NCBI GenBank assembly: GCA_016806645.1
Contig: JACSYO010002134.1
Coordinates: 1,909,988 to 1,973,987 of the forward strand
Length of the DNA: 64,000 nt
Reading direction: 5' to 3'
DNA from: Ophiodon elongatus
Lineage: Eukaryota; Chordata; Actinopteri; Perciformes; Hexagrammidae
The notes beneath the pieces are model-generated. The model saw only the letters and a program-made list of their open reading frames with translations. It was not told the DNA's origin and did no database searches. Shown here piece after piece: positions 25,466 to 38,697 of the stretch (position 1 is its first letter; each line of letters starts with the position of its first letter). Made by a program: the position numbers and the translations under genes.

Positions 25466-28400
25466 CTCGCACTCAATTTGATTATGTTGGGACAATAGTA
25501 ACGTTTGGCACAGGGGGAAATATGGCAGCACGGAGTATCGCGCGTATGGCGGCAAAAAAAATGCCAAGAAGACGTGTTGCAGCAGCGGGAACACTCAACG
25601 CTACAGCTTCCATGAACCGCTCCGTGTTTCACTGGGAGATAAGATAAAGTGTGCCAGACACTCTGCTGCTCAGACCTGAAAAGCAACACGCTGTATAATG
25701 AAGGGAGCCAGTGAAATCTTTATCTGGAAATAAAATTTATTTTAAACCAGTAAATTATGGCGCAGTTAAACAGACAGCTGCTGGCTGACCTGACCACCAC
25801 CACCACCACCACCACCACCTGCCTTCACCTCTCATAGTCTGCTTTAAACTGGGTCGTTCAAGAGCCAGCATGCCGGCTTCTACCTCACAGACACCAAACA
25901 TCTGTTATTCCTTTCTACCATGACATACCAAAAGACCATGAACTAAAAATATTTTAAAGAGGAAAATCTCCCTTTAATAATGTTAAATATATATGAGGTG
26001 GGGTTTTTTTTTTCTCAAGAGAAGGTATCAACTTTACTCTTACATTTAAAATTAAGTTTGTTAATGTGGCTCACAGTAAATTAAGATGAAAAATAGGTTA
26101 TACCGTTTGTAGAATGACAGCTGACTCTCAGCTGCTTTTATTTCATGTTTTTATCTTTTCAGTTTGGTGTAAAGAAACTTTGGATTTTCTTTTTATCCAA
26201 AACTTTTTTTACACACTGTTAAATGAAAAATACGTCATTGCGGAAATATGTTAAAAACTAAAACTGTCACAAAAAATAAAACTGACCATAGTAAATCTCA
26301 TAAAACAAACATTGTACGCCACAGTTATTCCAGACAGAAAGTCGTGAAGTTTGATTTTAAGAGCTGCATTTCCTACGAGGTATTTCCAGGCTATTTGTTG
26401 CGTAAACCGTCTGGTATGGTGGCGGCAGAGCGTTTAGGATGTATCATATCACGATTCCTGCGAGGGTCGCATCAAGTGTATTTCCTGCACGTGAGCTGCA
26501 AAATAAAAGATGCAGACTTCGGAGGCTGGCGTAGGTTTCCAAACTTTCCAGGGAACCTCAATCAGGAAGCCAGATTCCTTGGTGATCCCCGAGAAGGTCA
26601 CAGCTGTGTGCGGCTGCAGAGGCTTTTTTCCCCCGGGCCGACCGAGTTGAGGGCGCCGTTGTTTGCCTTGACCTGTGAAGTGCATAAATGGAAGATGGGG
26701 ATGATCAGTAAAGTACTCCGGCATGATCGCATGTCTAGAAATCCGCAGCACATTTATAGTTCTGCTGCCTGGTTACAGACACGTAATGATGGAGTTTTTA
26801 CTCCATGTTGCAAAAAAGCTCAATAATGAGGCCTATGTGTGGTACTAGAGTGGTAGAATGATGGCTTCACGCAAGTGCCACCAGTTTAACGAACAAATAG
26901 CAATATAATATATAAGGGTGGGTGTGGATGCATCATATTTTCACATGCCTGAGGTTTTCTGTATCTAAGTCTACTATTCCAATCTTTACCTGCTTTCTGC
27001 ACAGATCATGTGTTAAATTTAGATACAGCTTCTAAAACTTGGGCCAAGACTTACATATGTGGAATATACCTTTCATATCATATATCATACACCGATGCTT
27101 GTTTTATGAGTTTGAATGAAGCGTGTTTTTCTACGAAGCCTTGCAGCCCATGAGTGTCGAGACGATGGGTTGTATTTATTCAATCTCACAATACAGCGGT
27201 GGTCGTTGCAGACGCACCTTGGCGGGCATCCGAGTGCACCTTACTAAACACTCTTTACCTCCACCTCGTTCTTTTGGTCTGCATCACTGCTTGCTAACTT
27301 CAGACCACAGCCTCACCGAATCATAGACCCGTAAACTGCACACATGCGCAAGCGTTCGCAGTATTCTTAGACCAATTTGTGCTTTGCCGAATGATCCTCT
27401 GTGGGTATTTCCCAGCTATAGCACCGACTGCTGATGGTACAAGTTCCCATCTTAGGCGTGTTTTCTCCAGCAAAGAACATCGGATGCAGTTCTGCAAATC
27501 AGAGCATGTAATTACAAGCAGGTTCTTTGACGGATGGGTAAGTGCTTAGCTAAATAGCTGGAGAAATCTGAGCAAACACAGAAAGAGCTGGTACGCGGTG
27601 TCCCTCCAGAATCTGTATCAAGTACGTGACACCTTATTTAATTGCATCTAAGGGGAGCGTCTAACTCTGGAGTCCACGCATTAAGCTGAGGTCAGTATTG
27701 TGATCATGATACCTTAGTAGTATCTGATGATATGTTATGAACTATTCACTATGGCAACGTGTGTTCAGATTGTATTCAGTCAGATATAGACACACCCGCA
27801 CACATTTTGTCCATGCAGATACAGACTTACACTCGTTAACCCGCCATGAGTGAGCCCTGCACCTTAACTGCAGACTTTTGATTTAAAGCTTCCCTCATTA
27901 GTTTTTTGTTGTTGTTGTGATGAACCGAGAGGGAATCATCACCCGACTGCAGCTCTGCAGAGCTTTACTGCCTCTTTTAGCTGATGGTTTTGGTTTTACG
28001 TCATCAGCGTTTTATCGTAACGCTCTCATCAACCCCATTTACAGCAGCAGCAGGAAGTAGTCGTTTTTTAGCCAACCGGTTCTGATAAACCCACTGGGCA
28101 CCACCTGCCCAGCACAAAGCGGCAGACAGACGAGGTTTAAAAACTAGCTGGGGAGGAAAGTGGAACATCTATCTTTTTCTCTGAAGGTAGTGGAGACCAA
28201 ACCAAAGCTATAAGAGGAGAGTCAATATTGGACTTGCGTTCATCATGTAGACACAACACAACTCCAAATGAATGACAAAGTTGCTCTGTGTTTGATAAAT
28301 ATTAAGAACTTTATATGGTGATGATATGTAAAGGGTGTGTGTCAATCAGATTGTTTTTGATACGTTAAGCCTCATGAACGACAAAAATCATTTACAGGAG

Positions 28401-29345
28401 TAGATCATTTTGGGAAAAATACACTTACTTGCTTTCTTTAAGAAATAAATATAGATGCAGGGGAATATGGCTACCTATGTCTAAAGGAGAAAAATAAACC
28501 TCACTACTTTACACACATCTCATTTGTTTAATTGGTAACACATAAAAGTATGAAAAACCATTCATCATGTTAAGCTGTTAAACCCTTCCTGACTCTTGCT
28601 CCTGATTAGACCTGCAATCATTTATTTTTGGGCCACTTGCAAGGCAGTAGAAACATCACTATTTAAGTCGATACGGTGAACTTGTCAGCAAACAGTTGCT
28701 TATTTGCGATGAGAGTGAACCCGACTTGTAACGTTGAGGGCTGGGCAGCCAAAGTAATGAGCTGAGACTGAAACCCACTAATGCACAAACGTGGGGTTCA
28801 TAGCAATCTCATCATTTTACTTTCGAAAAGAAAGCAAATCAGCGCTTTCCTAAAAGATAGAACAACTACTCATATTTAGTTATAAAATGCAAAGTAAGGC
28901 CAGAGTTAGAGACCAGACCAACTCTGTATCCTCCGTCTTTGTCCAAGAACTCAGACTACCAAGTACTGCTTCGGGTTGGGATCAAGTTATTTTTGATGTC
29001 CCATGAATTCATGTTCAGTACAGGTAAGCTGTTTGACCTTGGCTTTACACCTACATCCAACATTGTCATGGCACAAACAACTCATCGCATCTGTTTATTC
29101 TTTCACCACCTGAGACCACTTTATACAGACTTCTGTTTTTCCGGCTTAGGCCTCCTGTGTCATGGCTGCCGCAGCTCAGCGAGTAGGCTTTAGGGGATAC
29201 AGGCCTTTATTTGTTTTGCAATTTGTGCCATTTAAGCCATGGTCCTCTCGAGTTAATAACTGTTAACTGCTGGTCTGGGGCATTAGAGTGTCCTTCATGG
29301 GCCTGCTGAAGGACAAAGGAAAAGTAAGGTAAACAATGTGAAATT

Positions 29346-29347
<2 letters not shown>

Positions 29348-29392
<45 letters not shown>
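29348..29392. repeat. (CA)n microsatellite
   Basis: About 22 CA units. Confidence 0.9.
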
Positions 29393-29398
<6 letters not shown>

Positions 29399-30305
29399 CC
29401 CTCAGCCCCTGCCTGCTGCATCTCACACTCCTAAATAAATCAGAATAACAATGATGAGATTTATGAAGGGTCATATACTCTGCCAACATGCCCTGTCTCC
29501 TGCCAAGTATAACATATTGAACAGAGAAGTGTGCCACCATTGAATTCTAGGTCAGTCAAAGGTCCACAGTCCATAATAATCAAAATACAACATTGGAACC
29601 AATTGTCTCTCTGTAACTGTTAATACAGAAATAAGAACCTGATCACAAAGAGGCCTTATTGTTTACTGTTTGTGTTTTTGGATGAATTTAATGAAATTTA
29701 ATGCTGATTGTCCATTTAAAGGAGCAACCCACTGCATTACGTGCCAAAGTCAATAATATTACATAGTTTGTAACAACGTAGTTTTCACATTGTCATTTGA
29801 TTAGAATGACAGTTATATAGTGGGGGAGGTTTTCTGCTACTGCTGCATGAGCTGCACGTGTCCTTTTTCACGTGAGGACTGACATTGCCATTAACTTCCT
29901 CAAGGCTATCCCTGTTTCCATGTTCTGTTTCCCCTCCTGAATGACATGGCTGATGAGTACATGGTCCATCATGAGGCCTTCTGATGATAGACCATGTTGA
30001 CAGGACAAAATGGAAATACCAACGTCAATAGCGGGAACAGAACACCTCGCGGAGGGAGGGACTACCCTCTTTCATCTGAGTCCCCCACCCATCCCACACT
30101 CAGAGGGCAGTTAGGGGATGACAGCGTGGGAGGGATTGTAGTGGAGGTGGCCCAAAAATCTGAAAAACTGTGTAAACATGTTGACGTGTTTAACAATAAG
30201 ATCAGATCATAGGATGATTTATATTGTCCGTTTGTCCCACCAATATGATTCTCTTCGGTTGTCACTTCTACAGCTTTCATCCGCGGGACAACACATCCCT
30301 CTGGC

Positions 30306-30317
30306 TCCCTCTAGTGG
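30306..30317 (-). promoter_or_regulatory. CTCF-like motif between mylk4 and serpinb1
   Basis: Reverse complement reads CCACTAGAGGGA, one mismatch from the core CCASYAGRKGGC. Its place between two divergent genes fits a boundary element, but this is a motif match only. Confidence 0.28.
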
Positions 30318-32432
30318 ACCACACGTGAGGACGTAATGGCAGATGTTAAGTAATCTCTGTTTGCATTTGCATTGATTGCCTTTGTTCATTTATCATGCGG
30401 ATGTTGGGCCCCTGCAGCCACTAGAGACCCCAAATTGTGTCCAAAAGCAAGCAACATGAACATACTCATTTGTATATTATCTCCACAAAATAATGATCAC
30501 ATTGCAGTATCATTCAGCTTTGCATTTTCTTCTTTAGCAATTGGTAGGCTTAGAACAAATTATGAAAGTCACATCAACTTCCTCTGTTCATTTTCGTGAT
30601 TAACCTTTTCTCTTTTTTTCCACTTTCTGTGAGGAACAAAGTATACTGAACAGAGCCGATGAAATTCTTCTTAAGCACATCAATGCACTTAAAGTAAATG
30701 GCTCTCTTGTCTCAGGGAGGCAGGGCAGGGCTGGCTACCACTCCTCAGTACCTTTTTGGGAAAAGCCAAATATTGAATATTGGCCTCAAATCCTTTGTCA
30801 GATTCTTAGGCTTGTTTCGACTCTTTATTCTTTGACTAGATATTTTCTGGTCTGAATTGGCATGATGATTTATAGTACATGTAAAAACTCATGCGTAAGG
30901 AAGAAAGAGGGGGGGAGGGTTTCTGTACTGGGACAGGCTATAGTATGGCGGTTATGTAACACAGAGGTCTGGAGTCCAAGGGTTGTTATGAAACAGAAAT
31001 GTTTATCAGGTTTCAGTGGTTGTCAAGGCTATACTGTAAGCCTTTGTGACGGGTGGAGACAAGGTATAAGCTTGACATAGTAAATCATACAGGCACACCT
31101 TTAGACACGAAATGTTCCAAAAGAACAACCTGTGCTTCTTCTCGGCAGAGGCCATGTTACATTCACCCTTCAAGCCCATACACTCTTTATTTATTTTTAT
31201 TATTTTCTTTAGGTTTATTAAAATGTCTACCATGATCCAAAGTGGAAAGAAACAGCAGCTGTTCACTGATGGTCAGGTCTCGTGAGTGTAGGGTTAAATG
31301 ACAGTGAGACATATTACATTAATGAGACAAAATATTACTGAATGATTTTGTTTTTTGTGTAAAGTTTTATAATAATGTTCAATAACCTGTTTTGTATTAT
31401 TTGATTATGATACATTTGTTCATGCCTTAAATAAGAAAATTTCGAAAAGATACTACTTTAAGTAAGGCAGGCGTGAAAATGTATTTTCTTTGTGAAACCT
31501 GAAGACCACCAAGTAGACCTCATATTCTGCACTCTGCACATGTTTCCATCCAGAATTCTATTGAAACCCTATTTTCTGGGCTCCAAAAAGACAGAGTTAT
31601 GCTCAGTTTTGAATATAAGTTTACGTTGGAAGACATATGGGTTCAAGATCTGACCAGTGGTGGAAGAAATAGTGATGTAGAAATACTCTAAGTTAAAGTC
31701 CTGCATTTAAATTTTACTTGAGTAGAAATATAAAACTATTAGCAGCAAAATGTACTTAAAACCCCAAAGTAGGCCTTCTCGTTATGTCGAATGAGCCATT
31801 TCATCAGATTTATGTTCTATGATTAGATTATAATTATTGATGCATTAATGTGTTCATCAATTCAATGTTGCAATTGGTAAATGTGGGGCTCTTTTTAACT
31901 ACGTTATATACTGCGGAGTAGTTTAATCTATAATAATACTTCAGAATTTATTTGTCTATTGTATTTTGTATTGATAATCTGAATCAGCAAAATAACTAGT
32001 AACTACAGAGCATGTAGTGAAAATATGAAGTATATTGTGTACAAGTACCTCAACATTGTACTTATATGCAGTACTCACAAATGTTATCTATAAATATAAA
32101 TGACATCACACGTCTTGATCTGAGCAGCAGACCAATAGGTGTAACTCCTTGGCAACATTTTGTCACAATGACACCAGAGGGTTACGTACTTTGAGTTTCA
32201 TTCATTACAGTTTCATAAACTTGGGGAGAAATATGAGAAATTAATTTAGTGTAACAGAAGAATACAGTAGCCATATAAGACACCATGGCCACGTCTTAAT
32301 GGTGTTCATAATATTCCTGGATATTTGGGGAGGTTTAGTGACAAAAGGAGGAATTAATAATGCAGGATTACACAACACATCTCAGATTCTGATATTAAAA
32401 TAAAATATTGACTGCTATTTTGCAGATATATT

Positions 32433-32618
32433 TATAGACCTATATAGATATATTTATCTATATCTATATAGATAGATATAGATATAGATATATATATATA
32501 TATAGATATAGATATACATATATCTATCTATATATAGATATATAGATATAATATATATATAGATATATATATATATCTATAGATAGATAGATAGATAGAT
32601 AGATATCTATATATATAA
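32433..32618. repeat. AT-rich TATA/GATA palindromic tract
   Basis: Runs of TATAGATA, TATCTATA and TATATA in both orientations, ending in (GATA)n. The tract can fold into long hairpins. It ends about 210 bases upstream of the serpinb1 TATA box. Confidence 0.85.
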
Positions 32619-32830
32619 AAAGAAGGGTGTGGTTCTACTGGATGATATTGGACTCGTAGCCTCATCTTCCTATACTCATGGTTAAGCCTGTACAAATGTT
32701 TTCACAGCACTGTATTTGTTCCTTTTCCCCCTTCCTCCCTATAATGGCATGTATTTGTAACCAGTCAGTGACTTATCGCCCAGTCACGCGTCCCACCCAC
32801 AGACTGCAGTGACACCACTGTTAGTGTTCC

Positions 32831-32998
32831 ATATAAATGAGGCGCGTTGGACTTACGGGTCCAACCAGTGACCCTGCGGGTTGTGCTCTCTGTGCTTTCA
32901 GGGGCTTTCCTCTGGCTTTTGCGGTCTGCGTTTTGCTTTTACTTCCCTTGAGCGCGTGCGAGCAGAGCACGATCCAGTCGTTGCGGGAGGACCATCAG
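32831..32998 (+). promoter_or_regulatory. serpinb1: serpinb1 core promoter and non-coding first exon
   Basis: A TATA-like ATATAAAT at 32831-32838 is followed about 25-30 bases later by a likely start near 32860. The putative 5' UTR exon then ends at a good donor CATCAG|GTAATG (last exon base 32998). The next acceptor (CATTACAG) at 33988 begins the exon carrying the start codon. Having the ATG in exon 2 is usual for clade B serpins. Confidence 0.5.
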
Positions 32999-33028
32999 GT
33001 AATGTAACAATGGAGCTAATAGGCCTGA

Positions 33029-33104
33029 AACACACACGCGCGCACACACACACACACACGCACACACAAACGTACACACAAACGTACACACAAACGTACA
33101 CACA
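33029..33104. repeat. (CA)n plus 12-bp tandem repeat in serpinb1 intron 1
   Basis: Alternating CACACGCGCG run, then about three copies of a 12-mer ACAAACGTACAC. Mostly alternating purine-pyrimidine. Confidence 0.85.
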
Positions 33105-34009
33105 GGCACCGTGTGGTATGGCTATAATGCTGATTCCGGACATGCATTCTGCGTTACGTATATCGGCTGTTCGAGAGGGTTGTGTCCGGGTTTATTTCCG
33201 GGTATCTGAACGCATTTTCACTCGCTCCGGGCAAAAAAACTGTGATACGAGTCAGAATGATGCATGTGAGAAAATACAACATTTGATACAAAGTTAGTGT
33301 CTAATACGTTCAAAGATTTTGAAATTGGCAAAAAGCTTTAAAAAGTTAATTACCATAATATTATTATATTCTACGCAGACGCTACCCAGTATACACCCTG
33401 GTGCTGGATGGAACGTTTCAGTGCCTTGCATGAGGATCCAGTTAACCACAATACCAATAGGCTGCATGGGAAAATAGATTATTTTTAATCATTATAGATT
33501 GTGGTTCAAATATCAACACCAATGCATTAACAAAAGGGAGGATAAAGCTTTCTGTGAAAGTTTAATTGAATCATTTTTCTTTTGAGAGCATATCTATTTT
33601 TACGTAACTTATACGAGGGTTTCACAGGCTGTGAAGAAGAACGAAAAAGGAAAAACACAATACCTTTCAAAACATTGCCGATTATTTTTGTGGCATTTAG
33701 CCTTTATTTTAACAGTTGACAATAAAGTGACAGAAAGTGGGGAGGGAGGGAGCAAAGGAGATGACGTGCAATTGCCCCTTTAAATGCAATTCACATTTAT
33801 TTTTACTGTGCTGTTAACAAGGTATGAAATGTAGAGGTTCTCTCTCCTAAAATAAATAGGATACAGTTTGTGTCCTATAAACGTCAACTATGAACCATAA
33901 ACCATGAAACATTAAAATCTGTCTGAAATGTGTTTTACAAAATGGAATCATACTGTACAACAATTTGAATGTCATTTGCTCATTACAGGAAAAGCGTACA
34001 GCATCAGTC

Positions 34010-37000
34010 ATGGCCGCCATCAGCAGCTCAAACACAGACTTTGCCTTAGAGCTGCTCCGCACTCTGAGCCAAACAAATCCCGCGGGGAACATCTTTGTCT
34101 CCCCGCTGAGCATCAGCTCGGCCCTGGCTATGGTGTACCTGGGGGCTAAAGGGGACACCGCTGCTCAGATGGCGAAGGTCAGCACACTGTCTCTCTATTA
34201 CATGTTTATTAAAATGTCATAAACGTTGTGAACCGCAGTCATCCTGGCCAGTTTCCAGAAACCATGTTGTGAGTTATGAAGTTCAGGCTGTTTGCATGGG
34301 TGTGTGTGTGTGTGTAGGCACAGAAGGAAGGGTGTGTCTTCAGACAGCCGAAGTCTAATGAGACCTGAGCTTTGACCTCAAAAAGCTCCCTTCAAACAAG
34401 TAACATATTGTTTGCTTAGAAGCCGGTGGTTGTAAAATCTGGTAGTTGACAATGAGGTTTCAGTTCACCTTCAGTTTGGGAAGTTCAGTGAATCCTCTGA
34501 GCATTGTTCTCCTTTATCTTATTTTGATTAATGACTTCTGTGTTACAAACTATGTTCGCTCGAGCCAAAGGGAACCTTTTCGTCCGCAGTGGTTCAGCAG
34601 GTTGATGATGAACGATTGACTTCATGAAGACACAAAACACAACAGCATACAGAAATATAGAAATACACTATATGATGTATGAGGACACATGAACAGTACA
34701 TCCACCCGGCTGCAGGGATTTGATCCTATTCAGCTAAAGCGGAAACCTCTATTGCTGAGAGATGAACGACACAGGGACGACATCCATATTTTATACAGTC
34801 TATGGTTCAGCCACGAGTGAGCATGAGTGAGTTCGGCCCACTGATGTTGGGCGATAAGGCCTGGCTCCCTATTGGCTTTCCAGTTCATCCTGAAGGTGTT
34901 GGATGGAGGTCAGGGCTCTGTGCAAGTTATTTTACACCAAAGTGGGGAAACCATTTCTTGCATTCCTGGCTTTAAGCACGTAGCAAAGAAAAGCCTTCCC
35001 AAAACCATTGACACAAAGTTGTCTAAATTGTAATTGTATGCTGTATCATTAAGCTTTTCCTTATTTGTATTTCCTCATAGCCCTAGACCCAAAGTACACA
35101 ATAGTATTGGGGCATGCCTGTCTGCACACTTTTGGCCTTGTCGTGTAAACTATGGAGAGAAGGCACATACATGTAACATTAAAACGACATACATGACTAA
35201 ATATTACAATTCTAGAACATTTTAATAATAAAAGATAATATTGAACATAAAGCTCATACAGTACAGTAGCAACACATATTGTACAGCGGGGCCCTCTGGT
35301 TGGCCTTATAGCGATATCTAGTAGGCTGCGGAGGTACTACCAAATGGGTAGATTAAATTCATGTACATAAATAATGTCAAATTAAAATACAGTGCATTTC
35401 TTTTGGTAAGGTGTTCCTCTGAACTGTTTAAACAATCTGAAGTGGGCCTTAAGTTACAAAAGATTTAGACAGACATGTTGACAGACTGGAGGCAGCAGAT
35501 GAGGCTAGGGAAATTCACATCCAGCACCCGGACCATCAGCACTGCCGTCTCCCAGGGATGTGTGCTCTCCTCTCTGCTCTTCTCCCTCGACACCAACGAC
35601 TGCACCTCGGAAGACCCGATGACAGCGGACTTCTGGAGGAGCCACCAATCACCACACTGAACGGAATTGCTGTGGAAGCCTTCACGGTTCTGTCATCCAT
35701 CATCTCCCAGGACCTCAAGAGCTGCTGATACAATTCTACACCGCAATAATCCAGTCTGTTCTTTGGATCATCCACCAAACAGGGGACAGGAACAGACTAC
35801 GACAAACAATCAGGAGTGCAGAGAAAATCAACCAGGACTTATTAACCCTCTGGGTCAGGAAACGGGCGAGAAACATCACAACAACACCCTTCACACCGTT
35901 CTCCCCTCTGGTTGGCGTTACAGAACACTGTACGCCAAAACAACCAGACACAGGAACAGTTTCTTGCAACTTGCTTTCACTCTGTATTGTATATCTGTAT
36001 TTTACTTAAATATCCAGGTTTTCTAATTCAGATTCTGAACCCCTGATGTGCAGCATAGAGACTTGATAATATTACAAATCATATTAACTGCAAAAGTAAC
36101 CAGATTATTCGAGGTCTTAACTAGCAGTTACAGTAGTATAGTTTCAGAGCAGTGCAATGTCCTTACTTTTGACTCTCTGTAGCACACATTTTTTGATCCC
36201 AGATTAAAGTCTGTTGTTCACACTTTCACACAGGCCCTCTCATTCAGCTCTGGTGAAGGTGTCCACACAGACTTCCAGACATTGAACGCTGAGATCAACT
36301 CGCCATCCGCGTCATACATCCTGAAACTAGCCAACCGTCTTTACGGAGAAAATACTGCCAACTTCCTCCCGGTGAGTTTTCAGTTTACACTTCAATCACG
36401 GAAGAGTCAGATACTTGTATATACAACTTTACATGACTGAATTCATGAGATGCTTTCTCCTCACTGCAGCAATTCCTCGAAGCCACACAGAAGCACTACC
36501 AGGCGGACCTGAAGGCTGTGGATTTCATGGGGGCTCCAGAGTCCTGCAGAGCGGAGATCAACAGCTGGGTAGAGCAGCAGACAGAGAGTGAGTTATTCTT
36601 CTTAATTGGACACTAATTATGACCAATAATTAAAATAAAAATTATGTACTTGTACAACAATCATTTCATAGTGTACTTTAAGGGTGTCCACTACTAAGAA
36701 TTTACATAGTCAAATCTGATTGGTCAAGTGTTGCCTATTGTCGACTGATCTTCAAATTGTGTTTGTTTTTTTCTCTCATTGATCCCCCTCTGTTTAAGCT
36801 TCATGTATCGATACAAAAATATTAAAAACAACAACATTAATGGCCAAGATACATGTGACTATCGCTTTGCTGTTGTTTCAGAATGGACAGTGCTGTTTGT
36901 TGTGTCTCTGTGCGGAGCTGTCCAAAGTACTGAAACAGAGCGGAGATCAGAGGATAGACAAACAGACGGACAGACAGACAAACACAGTTTCTGAGCTTGT

Positions 37001-38656
37001 TTGCTTTTTGTGCTTGTAAATAGGTCTTTTGGCCCCAATTCCATTTTACCTGTTGTATCAATCCACAGACAGAAGGGAAACGAGGTGAAAAGAGAGAGCG
37101 AAGCAGCAAGCAGCTGTTTTGACGAGCATCCTTACATAAATTCAAAATATATTTAGCGTTCCGATAGGGCTTAATTCTAACGTGAACAGCAGCCATATGT
37201 TGTTATTATTTAGAATTCCTGATGCTATCGCTAAGATGCTGCTCCGATGGTCCATCAAATTTGGATAGTGCAACTTTATCCACACAAACTAAGGAGGTTG
37301 ATTGAAAGCACACGTTATTTTCAAATTCTTATTATCAGTATTATTAATAGGGTCATATTTATACCAAAATAGGCTGTATATCATTCAGCACCCTCATTTA
37401 GCCTGAATGGATGTGATTACAAACACATTTTTGTTCCCCCCTAGTGTTCTCCGTAAATCAGGGTTCAACGCTTGCTTTGTCCCTGTATTTCCTTTCAGAT
37501 AAGATTAAAGATCTTCTGAAACCAGGAACAGTCACTGCTATGACACGACTGGCTCTGGTTAATGCCATCTACTTCAAGGGAAACTGGATGAACCGCTTTG
37601 ATCAGGCAAACACCAAAGAGATGTCCTTTAAAGTCAACCAGGTGAAGTTTGTAGATGTAGACGCGTGTAGTTTGAATACATGAAACGGTTTCACTCAGCC
37701 AACTGAGCCCCGATCCCCTTGATTTACTGTGTTTCCTGTGCGTTAGAATGAGGCCAAGCCGGTCCAGATGATGTACCAGATGAAGAAGCTGCCTTTCAAC
37801 TACATTCCTGAGCTCGGCCTGCAGATCCTGGAGCTGCCGTACGTGGATGAGGAGCTCAGCATGTTCATCCTGCTGCCTGAGGAGTCCACAGACGGCTCTG
37901 ACCCTCTGCTGAAGGTACGCTACCTTGAAGCAATTAGCTGTGGTAACTAGGGTTGCAAGGGATGTAAAATAAGCTGTAATGCACAAGTTATGAACCATTT
38001 GCACTCTTGGAAAAGTAAAGAAACAATACAACTAATAATATGTAGAATAATAAAGATTTTGCATCTTGCATAAGAGATCTTGATCTCAATGAGACTGCCT
38101 GATTAAATATACATACATTTAAAAGGATTAGTTCAGCTAAACCAAAATATGATTATTGGATGAAAAAGGCGCCTATGAGCTGATGCTTACAACTTCTTAT
38201 TATAAATATGAGCTAGAGATGAAATATAGTGTGTGTGTTTTGTTCCAGCTGGAGAATGAGCTAACACGGGAGAATCTGGACGATTGGACCAACAGGGAAA
38301 ACATGGACGTCCACTCAGAAGTGCTCGTTCACCTGCCCAAGTTCAAGCTGGAGGAAGACTACGAGCTGAACGAGCCTCTGGCCAAACTCGGTATGAGGGA
38401 CGTGTTCTGTGGGTCGAAGGCCGATTTGTCTGGCATGAACGGGGAAGGAGGACTCTTCCTGTCCACGGTGGCCCACAAGGCCTTTGTGGAGGTGAACGAG
38501 GAGGGGACGGAGGCAGCTGCGGCCACAGCGGGCATGGTAGCATTTTGTATGTTGAGGGAGGCGCACTTCACAGCGGACCACCCCTTCCTCTTCTTCATCA
38601 GGCACAATAAGACCAAGTCCATCCTCTTCCTCGGCAGGTTCTCATCTCCACAGTAG
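34010..38656 (+). CDS. serpinb1: Leukocyte elastase inhibitor-like clade B serpin
   Basis: Intracellular serine protease inhibitor, complete at 380 aa (human SERPINB1 379 aa). Coding exons: 34010-34177, 36234-36371, 36470-36587, 37499-37641, 37747-37914 and 38249-38656. Phases 0,0,1,0,0 close exactly to TAG. Landmarks are the N-terminal helix with NIFVSPLSISSALAMVYLGA, the conserved ASYILKLANRLYG, the TRLALVNAIYFKGNW strand, and the C-terminal hinge EEGTEAAAATAG followed by the reactive loop MVAFCMLREAHF and the DHPFLFFIRHN signature. By alignment with human SERPINB1 the P1-P1' pair is Cys-Met, as in the mammalian inhibitor of elastase, proteinase 3 and cathepsin G. There is no N-terminal signal peptide, as expected for clade B. 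The intact hinge (short side chains) points to an active inhibitor. The clade B subfamily is expanded in fish, so exact one-to-one orthology is less sure than the class. Confidence 0.93.
35460..36010 (+). mobile_element. Decayed LINE reverse transcriptase fragment
   Basis: Broken translation shows a non-LTR reverse transcriptase signature: DWRQQMRLGKFTSSTRTIST, then VSQGCVLSSLLFSLDTNDCT. This corresponds to the usual PQGCVLSPLLFSLYTND block. Further blocks appear in other frames downstream (AIIQSVLWIIHQTGDRNRLR-like, SPLWLALQNTVRQNNQTQEQ-like), so there are frameshifts. It is probably a Rex1/CR1/L2-like clade 3' ORF end. It sits in the intron between the first two coding exons of serpinb1, in gene sense, and is inactive. 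Confidence 0.7.
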
Positions 38657-38691
38657 ACAGAACCAGCAGACGATGATATTGTGCCAATTGA

Positions 38692-38697
38692 AATAAA
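38692..38697 (+). terminator. serpinb1: serpinb1 polyadenylation signal
   Basis: AATAAA about 36 bases after the stop codon. A second AATAAA lies near 38798. Confidence 0.6.

Larger units (their letters stand above)
24100..32830. other. Gene-free interval between mylk4 and serpinb1
   Basis: No gene is supported over almost 9 kb. Contents: a purine-rich GGA/GGGG tract at 24110-24165 beside the mylk4 start, an (ACC)n run at 25793-25819, a (CA)n at 29348-29392, a CTCF-like motif at 30306-30317 and an AT-rich palindromic tract at 32433-32618. In human the interval between MYLK4 and SERPINB1 contains WRNIP1; no exon resembling it was seen here. Confidence 0.5.

Noticed and set aside
26248..26826. 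Open frame of 192 codons on the plus strand in the mylk4-serpinb1 gap
   Set aside because: Composition is not protein-like, there is no domain, no splice or promoter context, and a long open frame overlaps on the other strand. Chance is the simplest reading. Conservation in a relative would change this.
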